64,000 bases of DNA, taken from Paenibacillus wynnii (GTDB taxonomy: Bacteria; Bacillota; Bacilli; Paenibacillales; Paenibacillaceae). Each line of letters begins with the position of its first letter. Position 1 is the first letter of the stretch. Positions 33,522 through 41,430 of this stretch are shown here, piece by piece. Where the stretch lies: contig NZ_JQCR01000003.1 of assembly GCF_000757885.1 (NCBI RefSeq), positions 1,116,001 through 1,180,000 on the forward strand. The letters are read 5' to 3'. The notes under the pieces are model-generated. The model was given only the letters and a program-made list of their open reading frames with translations, did not search any database and was not told the DNA's origin. The position numbers and the translations under genes were made by a program.

Positions 33522-34301
33522 TTAAGCCAGTCTTCCCTCAACTAGATTCGTATCTTTTACGACCTCCAAATGACCTGAACGGGCAACCTTAGTGCGCAAA
33601 TATTTCTCATTAAAAATGGATACATCACCCCAGAGCGGAGCCCGTTTGACGGCGTTCATCCCTGCTGCTTTCAAGGCTTCAAGCTTCTTAGGGTTATTAG
33701 TAATTAGAGTTACCGGTTTTTGGCGCAAATGCTGGAGCACACTAATGGCATCGGAGTAGCTTCTAACATCATCCGAAAAACCTAATTCGAGGTTCGCTTC
33801 TACAGTATCATATCCTTCTTCCTGTAAAATATAAGCCATTGCCTTGCTGAACAACCCGATACCTCTTCCCTCATGGTTAGCTAAGTAGAACAGGGCACCC
33901 GATCCATTGTCGACGATCATTTTCATGGATTGGTGAAGCTGAAAACCGCAATCACAGCGCTTGCTGCCAAAAATATCGCCGGTGTGGCATATGCTGTGCA
34001 TCCGTATTAACGCTTCCTCCGACCCCTCAAAATCACCGTATACCAGTACACTTGACTGTTGCCCTTCGGCTAGATTAAAAGAGGACAACCGGGAGATTAA
34101 TGCCTCCGTCATGTCTTCGCTATCCCCCTTAAGCAACTCTTTATCGGTTATATTAAGCCAGCTGTACCATTTGAAATTGACGGTCTCTCCTTCAAGGTTC
34201 ACAGGCAAATTAATGGGACCTACGAGTATGTTCGCGGAGTCATTTACAGTAATTTTTTGTATTTTATTCTTCAAGATCGACACGATATCTGGTTTAATCA
34301 T
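33522..34301 (-). CDS. ribA: GTP cyclohydrolase II (RibA-like, stand-alone)
   Basis: About 259 residues. The zinc site RMHSICHTGDIFGSKRCDCG has all three Cys ligands, the GTP-binding ANHEGRGIGLFSKAMAYIL is complete, and TVEANLELGFSDDVRSYSDA and LITNNPKKLEALKAAGM match the catalytic domain. The enzyme converts GTP to diaminohydroxy-ribosylaminopyrimidine phosphate, the first step of riboflavin synthesis. The N-terminal 80 residues are an extension without the DHBP synthase (RibB) domain usual in bacillar RibBA. There are no other rib genes nearby, so it may serve another pathway. It is divergent from an HxlR regulator. The start could be 34313 or 34301; 34301 has AAGGA at better spacing. Confidence 0.88.
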   Translation of the reverse strand: MIKPDIVSILKNKIQKITVNDSANILVGPINLPVNLEGETVNFKWYSWLNITDKELLKGDSEDMTEALISRLSSFNLAEGQQSSVLVYGDFEGSEEALIRMHSICHTGDIFGSKRCDCGFQLHQSMKMIVDNGSGALFYLANHEGRGIGLFSKAMAYILQEEGYDTVEANLELGFSDDVRSYSDAISVLQHLRQKPVTLITNNPKKLEALKAAGMNAVKRAPLWGDVSIFNEKYLRTKVARSGHLEVVKDTNLVEGRLA

Positions 34302-34459
34302 GAAACACACCATCCTTGTAGGTCATATTATAAGTATATAGAAATACGTGATTTAAATAAACATTTTCGCTTAGTAACTATTTGTAAGTTAGTTTAACAT
34401 TGTAATATAAGTTCGTCAAGTAATAACATATATTTAAATATTAATAATTACTTTTTGTA

Positions 34460-34474
34460 AGTTTGTGATATAAT
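34460..34474 (+). promoter_or_regulatory. Extended -10 promoter of the HxlR gene
   Basis: TGATATAAT at 34466-34474 is an extended -10 element, with AATTACTTTTTGTAAGTT upstream. The sequence CTATTTGTAAGTTAGT near 34378 resembles CTTTTTGTAAGTTTGT here; the two may be paired operator copies shared with the divergent cyclohydrolase gene. The promoter overlaps a possible ATG at 34473, which supports the later start at 34494. Confidence 0.5.
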
Positions 34475-34493
34475 GAATGCAGGGGTGAACCTG

Positions 34494-34820
34494 ATGAATG
34501 AATTTGAAATGTGTCCACGCTTTGAAAAAGCAGTTGATTTGCTGAGTAAGCGTTGGGTAGCGCTCATCGTATTCGTTCTTATGCCCGGCCCACGCCGGTT
34601 TGGTGAAATTGAGCATTGTCTGTCTAATCTCAGCGGCAAAGTTTTATCAGATCGACTTAAGGAATTGGAGAATGAAGGAATCATTGAGCGTACCGTTTAT
34701 CCGGAGATGCCTGTGAGGATTGAATATTCGCTTACAAGTAAAGGTACAGCGCTGGCCCCCATTCTTGGAGAAATCGGTAATTGGTCAACAGAGTGGGTTA
34801 AGATCGGCGTAAACAATTAA
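34494..34820 (+). CDS. HxlR family transcriptional regulator
   Basis: About 108 residues. Typical HxlR/MarR-like winged helix: EMCPRFEKAVDLLSKRWVAL, PGPRRFGEIEHCLSNLSGKV, LSDRLKELENEGIIERTVYP, PVRIEYSLTSKGTALAPILG. The Cys at the start (EMCPRF) is the position that senses thiol-reactive compounds in HxlR and YodB. The ATG at 34494 has AGGGG 8 bases upstream. It probably controls itself and the divergent GTP cyclohydrolase gene. Confidence 0.92.
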   Translation: MNEFEMCPRFEKAVDLLSKRWVALIVFVLMPGPRRFGEIEHCLSNLSGKVLSDRLKELENEGIIERTVYPEMPVRIEYSLTSKGTALAPILGEIGNWSTEWVKIGVNN

Positions 34821-34835
34821 TGCTGCGGTTTATCT

Positions 34836-34880
34836 AAAAGCCCTTTTGGCTTCCTTAACAGGAAAACAAAAGGGCTTTAT
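34836..34880 (+). terminator. Terminator of the HxlR gene
   Basis: AAAGCCCTTTTG and CAAAAGGGCTTT form a perfect 12-bp stem, followed by ATAGAT; the U-rich part lies in the stem. Confidence 0.8.
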
Positions 34881-34973
34881 AGATATTCTATACAACTACT
34901 GTCAGCGCACGGGCAAGAATGAGCCGACACCAAAGCAGGATATCGAAATATTATCCGTACCCTCTATCCCATG

Positions 34974-35033
34974 AAAAAACCCTCTTGATGTACAACCGAA
35001 CTGGAAGCCGGCTGACGATTCAAGAGGGTTTTT
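34974..35033 (-). terminator. Terminator of the sigma factor/ABC transporter operon
   Basis: AAAAACCCTCTTGA and TCAAGAGGGTTTTT are perfect arms around a 31-base loop; T-runs occur on both strands. It lies directly downstream of the permease stop at 35035. Confidence 0.85.
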
Positions 35034-35034
35034 A

Positions 35035-35913
35035 TTATAAATCTTTTCGTTCAAACCGATACATACCCATTAAAAGTACAACTACCGTATACAAAACAGC
35101 ATAGATCACAAAAGAATTAGACGGTATCGCATCAGCAACTCCGAAGAAGCTCTCATTAATCGGTATCATGCCGCTCAGCTCACTAAAGCTGAAGAGCTCA
35201 GCAATCATTTTACGTTGTAAACCATCTGCAGGTATGAGCAGTGACATTATTCCCGTCATATTTTGAAGAGACTGAAGGGCATCAGGCTTCAAAGGAAGCG
35301 ATCCGCTCACTTTATCAATCATACCTCCAAGCCATCCCGCTCCGTAGAGCATGGTCATAAAGACGCCATTACCGATCGCCGATAAAAATCCCGAGCCAAG
35401 CATGGAAATTGAAATGATCACCGGGACAACGGAAGCGAACAGTAGAAAAGATTTTAATAAAACAAACAAATCTCTAGGAATAGCAGCATGGGCTTGAGTT
35501 ATTAGTAAAATAGCTATAAACAGCAGCAAAGCATAAGCCGCTCCGAATATTACGTATCCCAGCCAACGTCCAAGATACCATTTCCAACGTGGAAGCGGGC
35601 GAGGCAGTAAAGCCTGCAGCACTCCCTGCTCTGCTTCTCCAGATAAAGCTGAGAAAGAGCTAAAGATGGACAGAAACGCAATTACAAACGCTCCAAAGAA
35701 AAAACCGAACGTTAAAATGAATGCTCCATTCGCAAAACGTTGTATCAACTGCTCAGCACTACTTATATCAGTGCCCACGAATGAATCATTTCCCCCTATG
35801 GCTCCAGCCACAAACCAGAACCCGATCAGAAATACAACAGTCATAATCAATGTAAGCAGCATAACCCTTTTCCGCAGTAATTCCTTCCATGTCATACTCA
35901 TAATTATGTTCAT
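35035..35913 (-). CDS. ABC-2 type permease of the ECF sigma operon
   Basis: 292 residues with six hydrophobic segments, including MLLTLIMTVVFLIGFWFV, AFILTFGFFFGAFVIAFL and SFVIYAVLYTVVVLLMGM. GEAEQGVLQALLPRPLPRWK is the family loop between helices 2 and 3. It overlaps the ATPase gene by 4 bp. With that ATPase it would form an ABC-2 exporter or lipid/peptide stress transporter controlled by the linked sigma factor. The cargo is unknown. Confidence 0.88.
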   Translation of the reverse strand: MNIIMSMTWKELLRKRVMLLTLIMTVVFLIGFWFVAGAIGGNDSFVGTDISSAEQLIQRFANGAFILTFGFFFGAFVIAFLSIFSSFSALSGEAEQGVLQALLPRPLPRWKWYLGRWLGYVIFGAAYALLLFIAILLITQAHAAIPRDLFVLLKSFLLFASVVPVIISISMLGSGFLSAIGNGVFMTMLYGAGWLGGMIDKVSGSLPLKPDALQSLQNMTGIMSLLIPADGLQRKMIAELFSFSELSGMIPINESFFGVADAIPSNSFVIYAVLYTVVVLLMGMYRFERKDL

Positions 35914-36896
35914 GCCCGTTCTCCTCTATGGTTGAGGCCCGATACGGCACTCATAAACCATTCTTCCAGACGTTCTTTCTTATGAGAAACCTCATATAGA
36001 GTCATTCCTTGCTCTACAATCAGAGCATTCAACCACCCAGCTTGCTCCTCATTCTCCAGTTCAGCTTCTAACCAAACTATACTGTTGTCCAGTGACGTAG
36101 GGAAATCCAAAGTTGTGGAGTCACCATTTGAGGTAGAAAGACTAATTTGCAAACCGCTGCGTTCATTCAACCAAGACAGCAAAAAAGGCGAAAACCCGCC
36201 GACTTTAAAATGCCAGCTTGTTCGCTTATTCAGCACCTCAGATACTTTACCGTGACGCAGGATCACACCATCATTTAACAGTGCCATCCGGTCGCATAAC
36301 AGTTCAACATCTTCTAGAAGGTGGGAGTTAAGGAATATCGTTGTCCCCTTCTTCTTCAAGTTTTCCAGAATTGATCTAACTTCCATTCTACCTATCGGAT
36401 CCAGTGCGGAAGACGGTTCATCTAGAAACAAGACAGCAGGATCATTAACCAGTGCACAAGCAAGACCCAGGCGCTGCTGCATTCCTTTGGAATAATGCTT
36501 AACTCGGTCTCTTCCACGCCTTCCAATTCCAACTTTCTCAAGTAGCTCAGGAATTCGTTGATCTGCTGTGGAACGTTCCATCTTGCATAACCGTGCATGA
36601 AGCCTTATCACTTCTTCTCCAGTTAGCCACTCCTGATAGCGGTACAATTCCGGCAAATAACCTATTAATGATTTAGCTTCCAGTGATCCGATCTTGTGGC
36701 CTAATATAGTTGCACTCCCATATGAAGGATTAATGAGGCCTACCAGCATTTTGACAAAGGTACTTTTGCCGGCACCATTAGGGCCGAGGAAGCCAAAGGC
36801 TTCCCCTTTCCCTACCGAAATCGTTACGTCACGGCAGCCACGCCCATTTGTGTATTCTTTGGTTAATCCTGTGGCTTCTATCGCTGCAACACTCAT
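35910..36896 (-). CDS. ABC transporter ATP-binding protein of the ECF sigma operon
   Basis: 328 residues. Walker A FLGPNGAGKSTFVKMLVG, signature HYSKGMQQRLGLACALV, Walker B LFLDEPSSALDPIGRM and switch His NSHLLEDVELLCD are all present. A C-terminal regulatory extension of about 100 residues follows, as in the NatA/NosF-type ATPases. It overlaps both neighbours by 4 bp, so the operon is tightly coupled: sigma factor, anchored regulator, ATPase, permease. Confidence 0.92.
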   Translation of the reverse strand: MSVAAIEATGLTKEYTNGRGCRDVTISVGKGEAFGFLGPNGAGKSTFVKMLVGLINPSYGSATILGHKIGSLEAKSLIGYLPELYRYQEWLTGEEVIRLHARLCKMERSTADQRIPELLEKVGIGRRGRDRVKHYSKGMQQRLGLACALVNDPAVLFLDEPSSALDPIGRMEVRSILENLKKKGTTIFLNSHLLEDVELLCDRMALLNDGVILRHGKVSEVLNKRTSWHFKVGGFSPFLLSWLNERSGLQISLSTSNGDSTTLDFPTSLDNSIVWLEAELENEEQAGWLNALIVEQGMTLYEVSHKKERLEEWFMSAVSGLNHRGERA

Positions 36897-38026
36897 AATT
36901 GAATCAACTCCTGAAGCTTAGCTATGAATTTTTCTTTGCCTTCGTAAATGTCGCCTCCGTGGAACTGAAACAATTGTCCATTTGAAACCCATGTTGCGTC
37001 ATATATAGTTTCTTTATTGCTGTCATAATGGTTCAAAATGACGATTGTGCTGCCAATAGTCAATTGCTCAGTACCCTCTACAGCAATTAACGGCATTGGA
37101 ATTTCACCAGATAGAATCCGGCTTTGCTTCAAGCTAGATTTCAAATAATCCGGCATCAGCGGGAAGTTAATTATAGCCTCAACCGCCTCTTCCACCTTAA
37201 TAGAGGGATCAACAGTTATGGTTGGAGTGTTCATTTGCGATAGACTAGCCCAATGCTCCTTATCAGGTGATAGGTTGTAATTCACCATTTCTGGGATGGA
37301 GAGCGTAATTGGCTTCCCATCAATCGATTGGGGCAATAACTGCTCTGCTCCCAACCGTTTCATTGCTTTATTCACCTCATCTACATGAAGATTGAGTGTA
37401 ATCGCTTGTGAAGGGTTAACACTAACGGTCTTCTGGCTATCGGTTACGACAGTGCTTAGAGGCGCATAACCCAGGGTATCTGAAATTTTATCCAAAGGCA
37501 TGTCGCCGGTAATTGAACCTGATGAGCTGGAGAAAATACCGAACTTATTAGCCGACTCTTGAATGTCACCATTCTCTGTAATCTGAGTGAATATATTTCG
37601 AAGATCACTTTCATTAACAACCGTTACATCCTGCATACGAAATTGATTCAAGATGGACGCCATTGCGGTATTGCCAACCGGTGTAGCGAGGATTGCGGCA
37701 AAGACAGCTACACCTGCAGCAACGGTGGCCCATTTGCGACGGCGGTTCATCCCTCTTTGCTTTGTTCGTGGTGATGCTTGTGTATTTACTCCAAGTTTGC
37801 CTTGCAACTCTAATGGAGATACGGATTGCACCATTGGCGTACTTGCATCCGTAGTATGAACACTAGTGACTTCTTCATTGCCATTTGGCGTTGATTGTTC
37901 TGCGTGCTGTCCCCACTCCGTCCAAATAGGGTTTACCGGCTCATTTGCAAGCTTACTTTGCATGAGGCTCCAGGCCTCCTCGATTTTTTGCTTATCACTA
38001 TCATCATTTATAGGTTTGTTAGTCAT
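36893..38026 (-). CDS. Membrane-anchored protein linked to ECF sigma factor, probable anti-sigma factor
   Basis: 377 residues. The N-terminal 90 residues are polar and cytosolic, then RRKWATVAAGVAVFAAILAT is a single membrane segment, followed by an extracellular domain (LDKISDTLGYAPLSTVV, ILSGEIPMPLIAVEGTEQLT) of the DUF4367-like style found in anti-sigma factors. I do not see the HxxxCxxC zinc motif of ZAS anti-sigma factors. The gene lies 32 bp after an ECF sigma gene and overlaps the ABC ATPase gene by 4 bp. The role as sigma inhibitor and signal sensor is inferred from the position. Confidence 0.8.
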   Translation of the reverse strand: MTNKPINDDSDKQKIEEAWSLMQSKLANEPVNPIWTEWGQHAEQSTPNGNEEVTSVHTTDASTPMVQSVSPLELQGKLGVNTQASPRTKQRGMNRRRKWATVAAGVAVFAAILATPVGNTAMASILNQFRMQDVTVVNESDLRNIFTQITENGDIQESANKFGIFSSSSGSITGDMPLDKISDTLGYAPLSTVVTDSQKTVSVNPSQAITLNLHVDEVNKAMKRLGAEQLLPQSIDGKPITLSIPEMVNYNLSPDKEHWASLSQMNTPTITVDPSIKVEEAVEAIINFPLMPDYLKSSLKQSRILSGEIPMPLIAVEGTEQLTIGSTIVILNHYDSNKETIYDATWVSNGQLFQFHGGDIYEGKEKFIAKLQELIQL

Positions 38027-38058
38027 TAATATTTACCTCCTAATCGTTCTCTTACTGT

Positions 38059-38577
38059 CTAATCGAGCTGTGGGAGTGACTTTGCTGCATTTTGCCTTAA
38101 TCTTTGGGTAGCGCGGTGCAATAGAGTCCCTACAACCGGCGGCTTAACACCAAGCTCCCCTGCAATCTCCGTATAACTATACCCGGAATAGCGGAGCAGA
38201 AGCGCCTGTCGGTCTCTGTCAGGAAGTCCATCCAGCCATTCACGAATATCCTCCTGATCTAGTTTACGCAGCATAGCGTCTTCACCTGAGGGTAGGGAAG
38301 CCTCCGTATCGAAATACATCTCCTGTTTGCTCTGCAATCTCCGCTCTCTTGCTTTTTTATCCATATAATCGTATCCAATCCGAGTTAGAACTCTATGTAG
38401 CCAAGCACCTAACGCGGCCGGATCATTTGGCGGGTTACGGTATAACCTTAAGAATACATCCTGGGCCAGGTCATCGGCAGCAACCTCATCACGTACCAAG
38501 GCAACCAGCTTTCTTCTTACAATCGGATAGTGTTCATAAAATATCGTTCGAAACCCTTCGGACTCCGGAATTTCCAT
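38059..38577 (-). CDS. ECF-type RNA polymerase sigma factor
   Basis: 172 residues with only the sigma2 and sigma4 regions, as in ECF factors. Region 2 shows VRDEVAADDLAQDVFLRLYR and GAWLHRVLTRIGYDYM. Region 4 shows LDGLPDRDRQALLLRYSGYS and YTEIAGELGVKPPVVGTLLH. It heads an operon with a membrane-anchored partner and an ABC transporter, the pattern of envelope-stress ECF units. A matching promoter lies upstream, suggesting autoregulation. Confidence 0.93.
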   Translation of the reverse strand: MEIPESEGFRTIFYEHYPIVRRKLVALVRDEVAADDLAQDVFLRLYRNPPNDPAALGAWLHRVLTRIGYDYMDKKARERRLQSKQEMYFDTEASLPSGEDAMLRKLDQEDIREWLDGLPDRDRQALLLRYSGYSYTEIAGELGVKPPVVGTLLHRATQRLRQNAAKSLPQLD

Positions 38578-38614
38578 TTGGTAAAGCCTCCTTATCTGCT
38601 GCAGCTATAAGTAA

Positions 38615-38641
38615 GACGACGTTCGAAGCTTTTTTGTATCA
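38615..38641 (-). promoter_or_regulatory. Candidate ECF-type autoregulatory promoter
   Basis: On the minus strand TGATAC and CGTC are separated by 17 bp. This compares well with the Bacillus ECF pattern TGAAAC-N16/17-CGTC. It lies about 38 bp upstream of the sigma-factor start. Confidence 0.5.
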
Positions 38642-38656
38642 GTATAGCCGAAAAAA

Positions 38657-38684
38657 AGACAGCTCCTACCGATAGGAACTGTCT
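38657..38684 (-). terminator. Terminator of the que operon
   Basis: AGACAG-TTCCTA-TCGG-TAGGAG-CTGTCT (one mismatch) is followed on the minus strand by TTTTTTTCGG, 22 bp past the queE stop. Confidence 0.85.
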
Positions 38685-38705
38685 ATACTATTTCTATTTG
38701 AAGGA

Positions 38706-39428
38706 TTATTTCCCTCTTTTATTATGCCAAATAAGGGCATGCAGCTGTGGAAGCACTCTAGCATTGTTCATCCGTGGATCCACAATCACCTTGTTGAACA
38801 GCCATTCCAGACGTCCCAGCAGCCGACAGGAAATGTCCCCTTCTTCAGTCACATCCTCATTCCCCGTCTGAAGGTAAAAAGGAACATCAGGATATCTTTC
38901 ATGAACAGTCCGGGCATACTCGTAATCTTCATCTCCAAACACAACTACTTTCAAGCTATAGGAAGACACATTGCCTGTCTTTATTCTGCTCATAAGTGTA
39001 TCCAACACAGACCAATCTGTAGTCATACCGGAGCTTGGCGGTTTAGGGCTGATCGTCAGCATATCCACTCTGCTGAGCCAATCCTGCCATTTGCTCCCCT
39101 GTGTTTCGATAGCTACCTTTATCCCGCGTTCCTGAAGCTTAACGATAAGATCCATCATGCCCTCACCGATTAGAGCAGGATTACCGCCCGAGATGGTTAC
39201 ACAATTGAAGTTATTGCCGGCAAGCTCCGTCAGTTCCACAATGATATCATCGGCACTAAGCATACGCACTTTATCTTTAGCAGAGCCGTCCCAAGTAAAG
39301 GCGGAATCACACCAGCTGCAACGATAGTCACAGCCGTAAGTACGTACGAACATGGTTTTGACACCAATAACCGCACCTTCACCCTGAATGGTCGGACCAA
39401 ACATTTCAATAACGGGTATTTTACTCAC
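38706..39428 (-). CDS. queE: 7-carboxy-7-deazaguanine synthase QueE
   Basis: About 240 residues, a radical SAM enzyme converting 6-carboxy-tetrahydropterin to 7-carboxy-7-deazaguanine. The cluster motif is YGCDYRCSWCDSAF (Cys-x3-Cys-x2-Cys), preceded by EMFGPTIQGEGAVIGVKTMF and followed by VTISGGNPALIG. The start is a GTG at 39428 overlapping the queD stop (GTGAGTAA); the longer frame to 39467 lies inside queD. It is last gene of the queF-queC-queD-queE transcript. Confidence 0.93.
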   Translation of the reverse strand: MSKIPVIEMFGPTIQGEGAVIGVKTMFVRTYGCDYRCSWCDSAFTWDGSAKDKVRMLSADDIIVELTELAGNNFNCVTISGGNPALIGEGMMDLIVKLQERGIKVAIETQGSKWQDWLSRVDMLTISPKPPSSGMTTDWSVLDTLMSRIKTGNVSSYSLKVVVFGDEDYEYARTVHERYPDVPFYLQTGNEDVTEEGDISCRLLGRLEWLFNKVIVDPRMNNARVLPQLHALIWHNKRGK

Positions 39429-39903
39429 AATCACAGCCCCCATACAGGCGGTAAGCCGGACCCTCATCAGGAATATCCTCCGCGAGTACCTCAGCCCATG
39501 CAGTAGGTGTCTCCCACAGCTTAACCGAATATAGTGGAAGGCCAGCCAGCTTCAGCTGATATGCGATATAACAAGACATATTCTCAACGGTTGTACGAAA
39601 AGATAAATGAGATACCTTGGAGCCCGTACTCACAAGCGTTTCCAGAACAGGTTCGTTGCCCATGGCTAGAAATGAGTGATCCAGGCGATCAACCACGGCT
39701 TCTTTTACAAGGGTTTTCATATCACTGAAATCTATAACGAACCCTTCATCCGAATGCCCTTCAGTCGTAAGGGGGCGCCCCTTTAGAACAACCTCAAGCT
39801 TATAGGTATGTCCATGCAGGTTACTGCACTTACCCTTATGCCCAACCAGTTGATGGGCTGAATCAAAGGTAAAGATTTTACATACTGAAACCTCGTTAAG
39901 CAT
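39421..39903 (-). CDS. queD: 6-carboxy-5,6,7,8-tetrahydropterin synthase QueD
   Basis: 160 residues. Zinc-binding His residues are in TFDSAHQL and NLHGHTYKLEV, the catalytic Cys precedes the latter (CSNLHGH), and the Asp-His of DRLDHSFL and the Glu of KLWETPTAWAEV complete the site. It converts dihydroneopterin triphosphate to carboxytetrahydropterin, feeding QueE. Its ATG overlaps the queC stop, so translation is coupled. Confidence 0.94.
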   Translation of the reverse strand: MLNEVSVCKIFTFDSAHQLVGHKGKCSNLHGHTYKLEVVLKGRPLTTEGHSDEGFVIDFSDMKTLVKEAVVDRLDHSFLAMGNEPVLETLVSTGSKVSHLSFRTTVENMSCYIAYQLKLAGLPLYSVKLWETPTAWAEVLAEDIPDEGPAYRLYGGCDCE

Positions 39904-40565
39904 TAAGAGTCGACCTTCTTTCTCTCCGCCTCATATTGCTGAAGCCCTCTGCTGCGCAGCTCGCAAGCCGGACAGGTTCCGCAGCCGCTGCCTATGATGC
40001 CGTTATAACAAGTTAGTGTATGCTCACGGACATAATCGAAATAACCTAATTGATCTGCCATTTGCCAAGTTTCTTTTTTATCGAGCCACATCAGTGGGGT
40101 GTGAATTACAAACTCATAGTCCATTGAAAGATTCAACGTCACATTCAAAGACTTCACGAATACATCCCGGCAATCGGGATAACCGCTGAAATCTGTCTGA
40201 CATACACCTGTTACGATGTGATTATAGTCAAACTGCTTAGCCATAATTGCGGCAAAAGATAAGAACAGCAGGTTTCGACCATCTACGAATGTACTTGGAA
40301 GTTCCTCGCCCTCTCCCGCAGCAATCTCAATATCATTACGTGTCAGAGCATTAGGAGCTAGCTGGTTCAGTAAGCCCAGATCTAAAATATGCTGCTTAAC
40401 ATTGAATTTGTTGGCAATCGCTGTTGCAACCTCAATTTCAGCTGCATGGCGTTGATTATAGTTAAAGGTTACCACCTGTACTTCCTCAAACTGCTGCATA
40501 GCCCAGATCAGACAAGTTGTACTGTCCTGCCCGCCGCTAAATACGACAAGTGCTTTTTTGTTCAT
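39903..40565 (-). CDS. queC: 7-cyano-7-deazaguanine synthase QueC
   Basis: 220 residues. The ATP-pyrophosphatase loop VVFSGGQDSTTCLIW is at the N terminus, and the C-terminal zinc-binding CYNGIIGSGCGTCPACELRS carries four Cys. It turns 7-carboxy-7-deazaguanine and ammonia into preQ0 using ATP. It lies second in the operon, 32 bp after queF. Confidence 0.95.
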   Translation of the reverse strand: MNKKALVVFSGGQDSTTCLIWAMQQFEEVQVVTFNYNQRHAAEIEVATAIANKFNVKQHILDLGLLNQLAPNALTRNDIEIAAGEGEELPSTFVDGRNLLFLSFAAIMAKQFDYNHIVTGVCQTDFSGYPDCRDVFVKSLNVTLNLSMDYEFVIHTPLMWLDKKETWQMADQLGYFDYVREHTLTCYNGIIGSGCGTCPACELRSRGLQQYEAERKKVDS

Positions 40566-40597
40566 TATAATAATCTCCTTCGTTTGAGCCTAACCTA

Positions 40598-41098
40598 TTA
40601 ACGGTTGCCAATCTTTTCGGGATACAAGTCATGATTCATCAAGCGATGTTCGGCCATTGCCTCATATTTAGTTCCCGGACGACCCCAGTTGCAGTAAGGA
40701 TCTATGGATATTCCTCCGCGCGGTGTGAACTTACCCCATACTTCAATATAACGCGGCTCCATAAGAGCGATAAGATCATTCATAATGATGTTGACACAGT
40801 CCTCGTGGAAATCCCCATGATTGCGGAAGCTGAATAGATATAATTTCAAGGATTTGGACTCCACCATTTTTTGCTCCGGGATATACGAAATATACATAGT
40901 GCCAAAATCAGGCTGACCGGTTACTGGACACAAACTAGTGAATTCCGGACAGTTGAATTTAACAAAATAATCGCGGCCTGGATGCTTGTTATCAAACACT
41001 TCAAGAATGTCGGGATCATACCCGAACTTATAAGCAGTACCTTGATTTCCAAGCAATGTGACTTCCAGCATATCCTCTTTAATTCTTCCTTCTGACAT
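40598..41098 (-). CDS. queF: NADPH-dependent 7-cyano-7-deazaguanine reductase QueF
   Basis: 166 residues, the short (type I, YkvM-like) QueF. The catalytic Cys lies in FTSLCPVTGQPDFGTM, and the NADPH-binding segment is KLYLFSFRNHGDFHEDCVN. It reduces the nitrile of preQ0 to preQ1, the ligand of the upstream riboswitch, so the operon is under end-product control. Start ATG at 41098 with AGAGGGG upstream. Confidence 0.95.
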   Translation of the reverse strand: MSEGRIKEDMLEVTLLGNQGTAYKFGYDPDILEVFDNKHPGRDYFVKFNCPEFTSLCPVTGQPDFGTMYISYIPEQKMVESKSLKLYLFSFRNHGDFHEDCVNIIMNDLIALMEPRYIEVWGKFTPRGGISIDPYCNWGRPGTKYEAMAEHRLMNHDLYPEKIGNR

Positions 41099-41304
41099 GA
41101 CAAAAAACCCCTCTCTTTTCCTTCGGTAATTTTCACCCTATGGGAAAGAAGAACGAGATTTCGTAAACAGGCTCTACTAAGAAACGGATTCCACCCTAAG
41201 TCCATAAAGTGGCCGTTATTACGCTGCATATAAGAAATTAGAGATTCAGTAAACCTGAACTCATCCAGCCTATGATTGATGAAGATGCTGCCTTATATTC
41301 GATA

Positions 41305-41346
41305 GCGGTCTTAGTTTTTTATAGAGGGAGTTTTCGAACCTCTCCT
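41305..41346 (-). ncRNA. preQ1-I riboswitch controlling the que operon
   Basis: On the minus strand AGAGGTTCGAAAACTCCCTC is followed by TATAAAAAACTAAG. This matches the B. subtilis queC aptamer (AGAGGTTC...CCCTCTATAAAAAACTAA) in stem P1 (AGAGG/CCTCT) and in the A-rich tail that closes the pseudoknot. It lies about 207 nt upstream of queF, unusually far for this class. Confidence 0.9.
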
Positions 41347-41350
41347 GCGC

Positions 41351-41356
41351 ATTATA
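41351..41356 (-). promoter_or_regulatory. -10 element of the que operon promoter
   Basis: TATAAT on the minus strand. The predicted +1 (seven bases on, about 41344) falls at the first base of the riboswitch stem. The -35 region is not recognisable. Confidence 0.5.
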
Positions 41357-41430
41357 ATAGCCGCAGATTTCTTCTTTATACTTAATGTGCGTCTAGTACT
41401 ATACCATGATTAGCAGTAACAAGACAAGTG

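Noticed and set aside
40921..41229. 102-codon frame upstream of queF
   Set aside because: It overlaps queF in another frame, has no ribosome binding site, and its protein has no recognisable feature.
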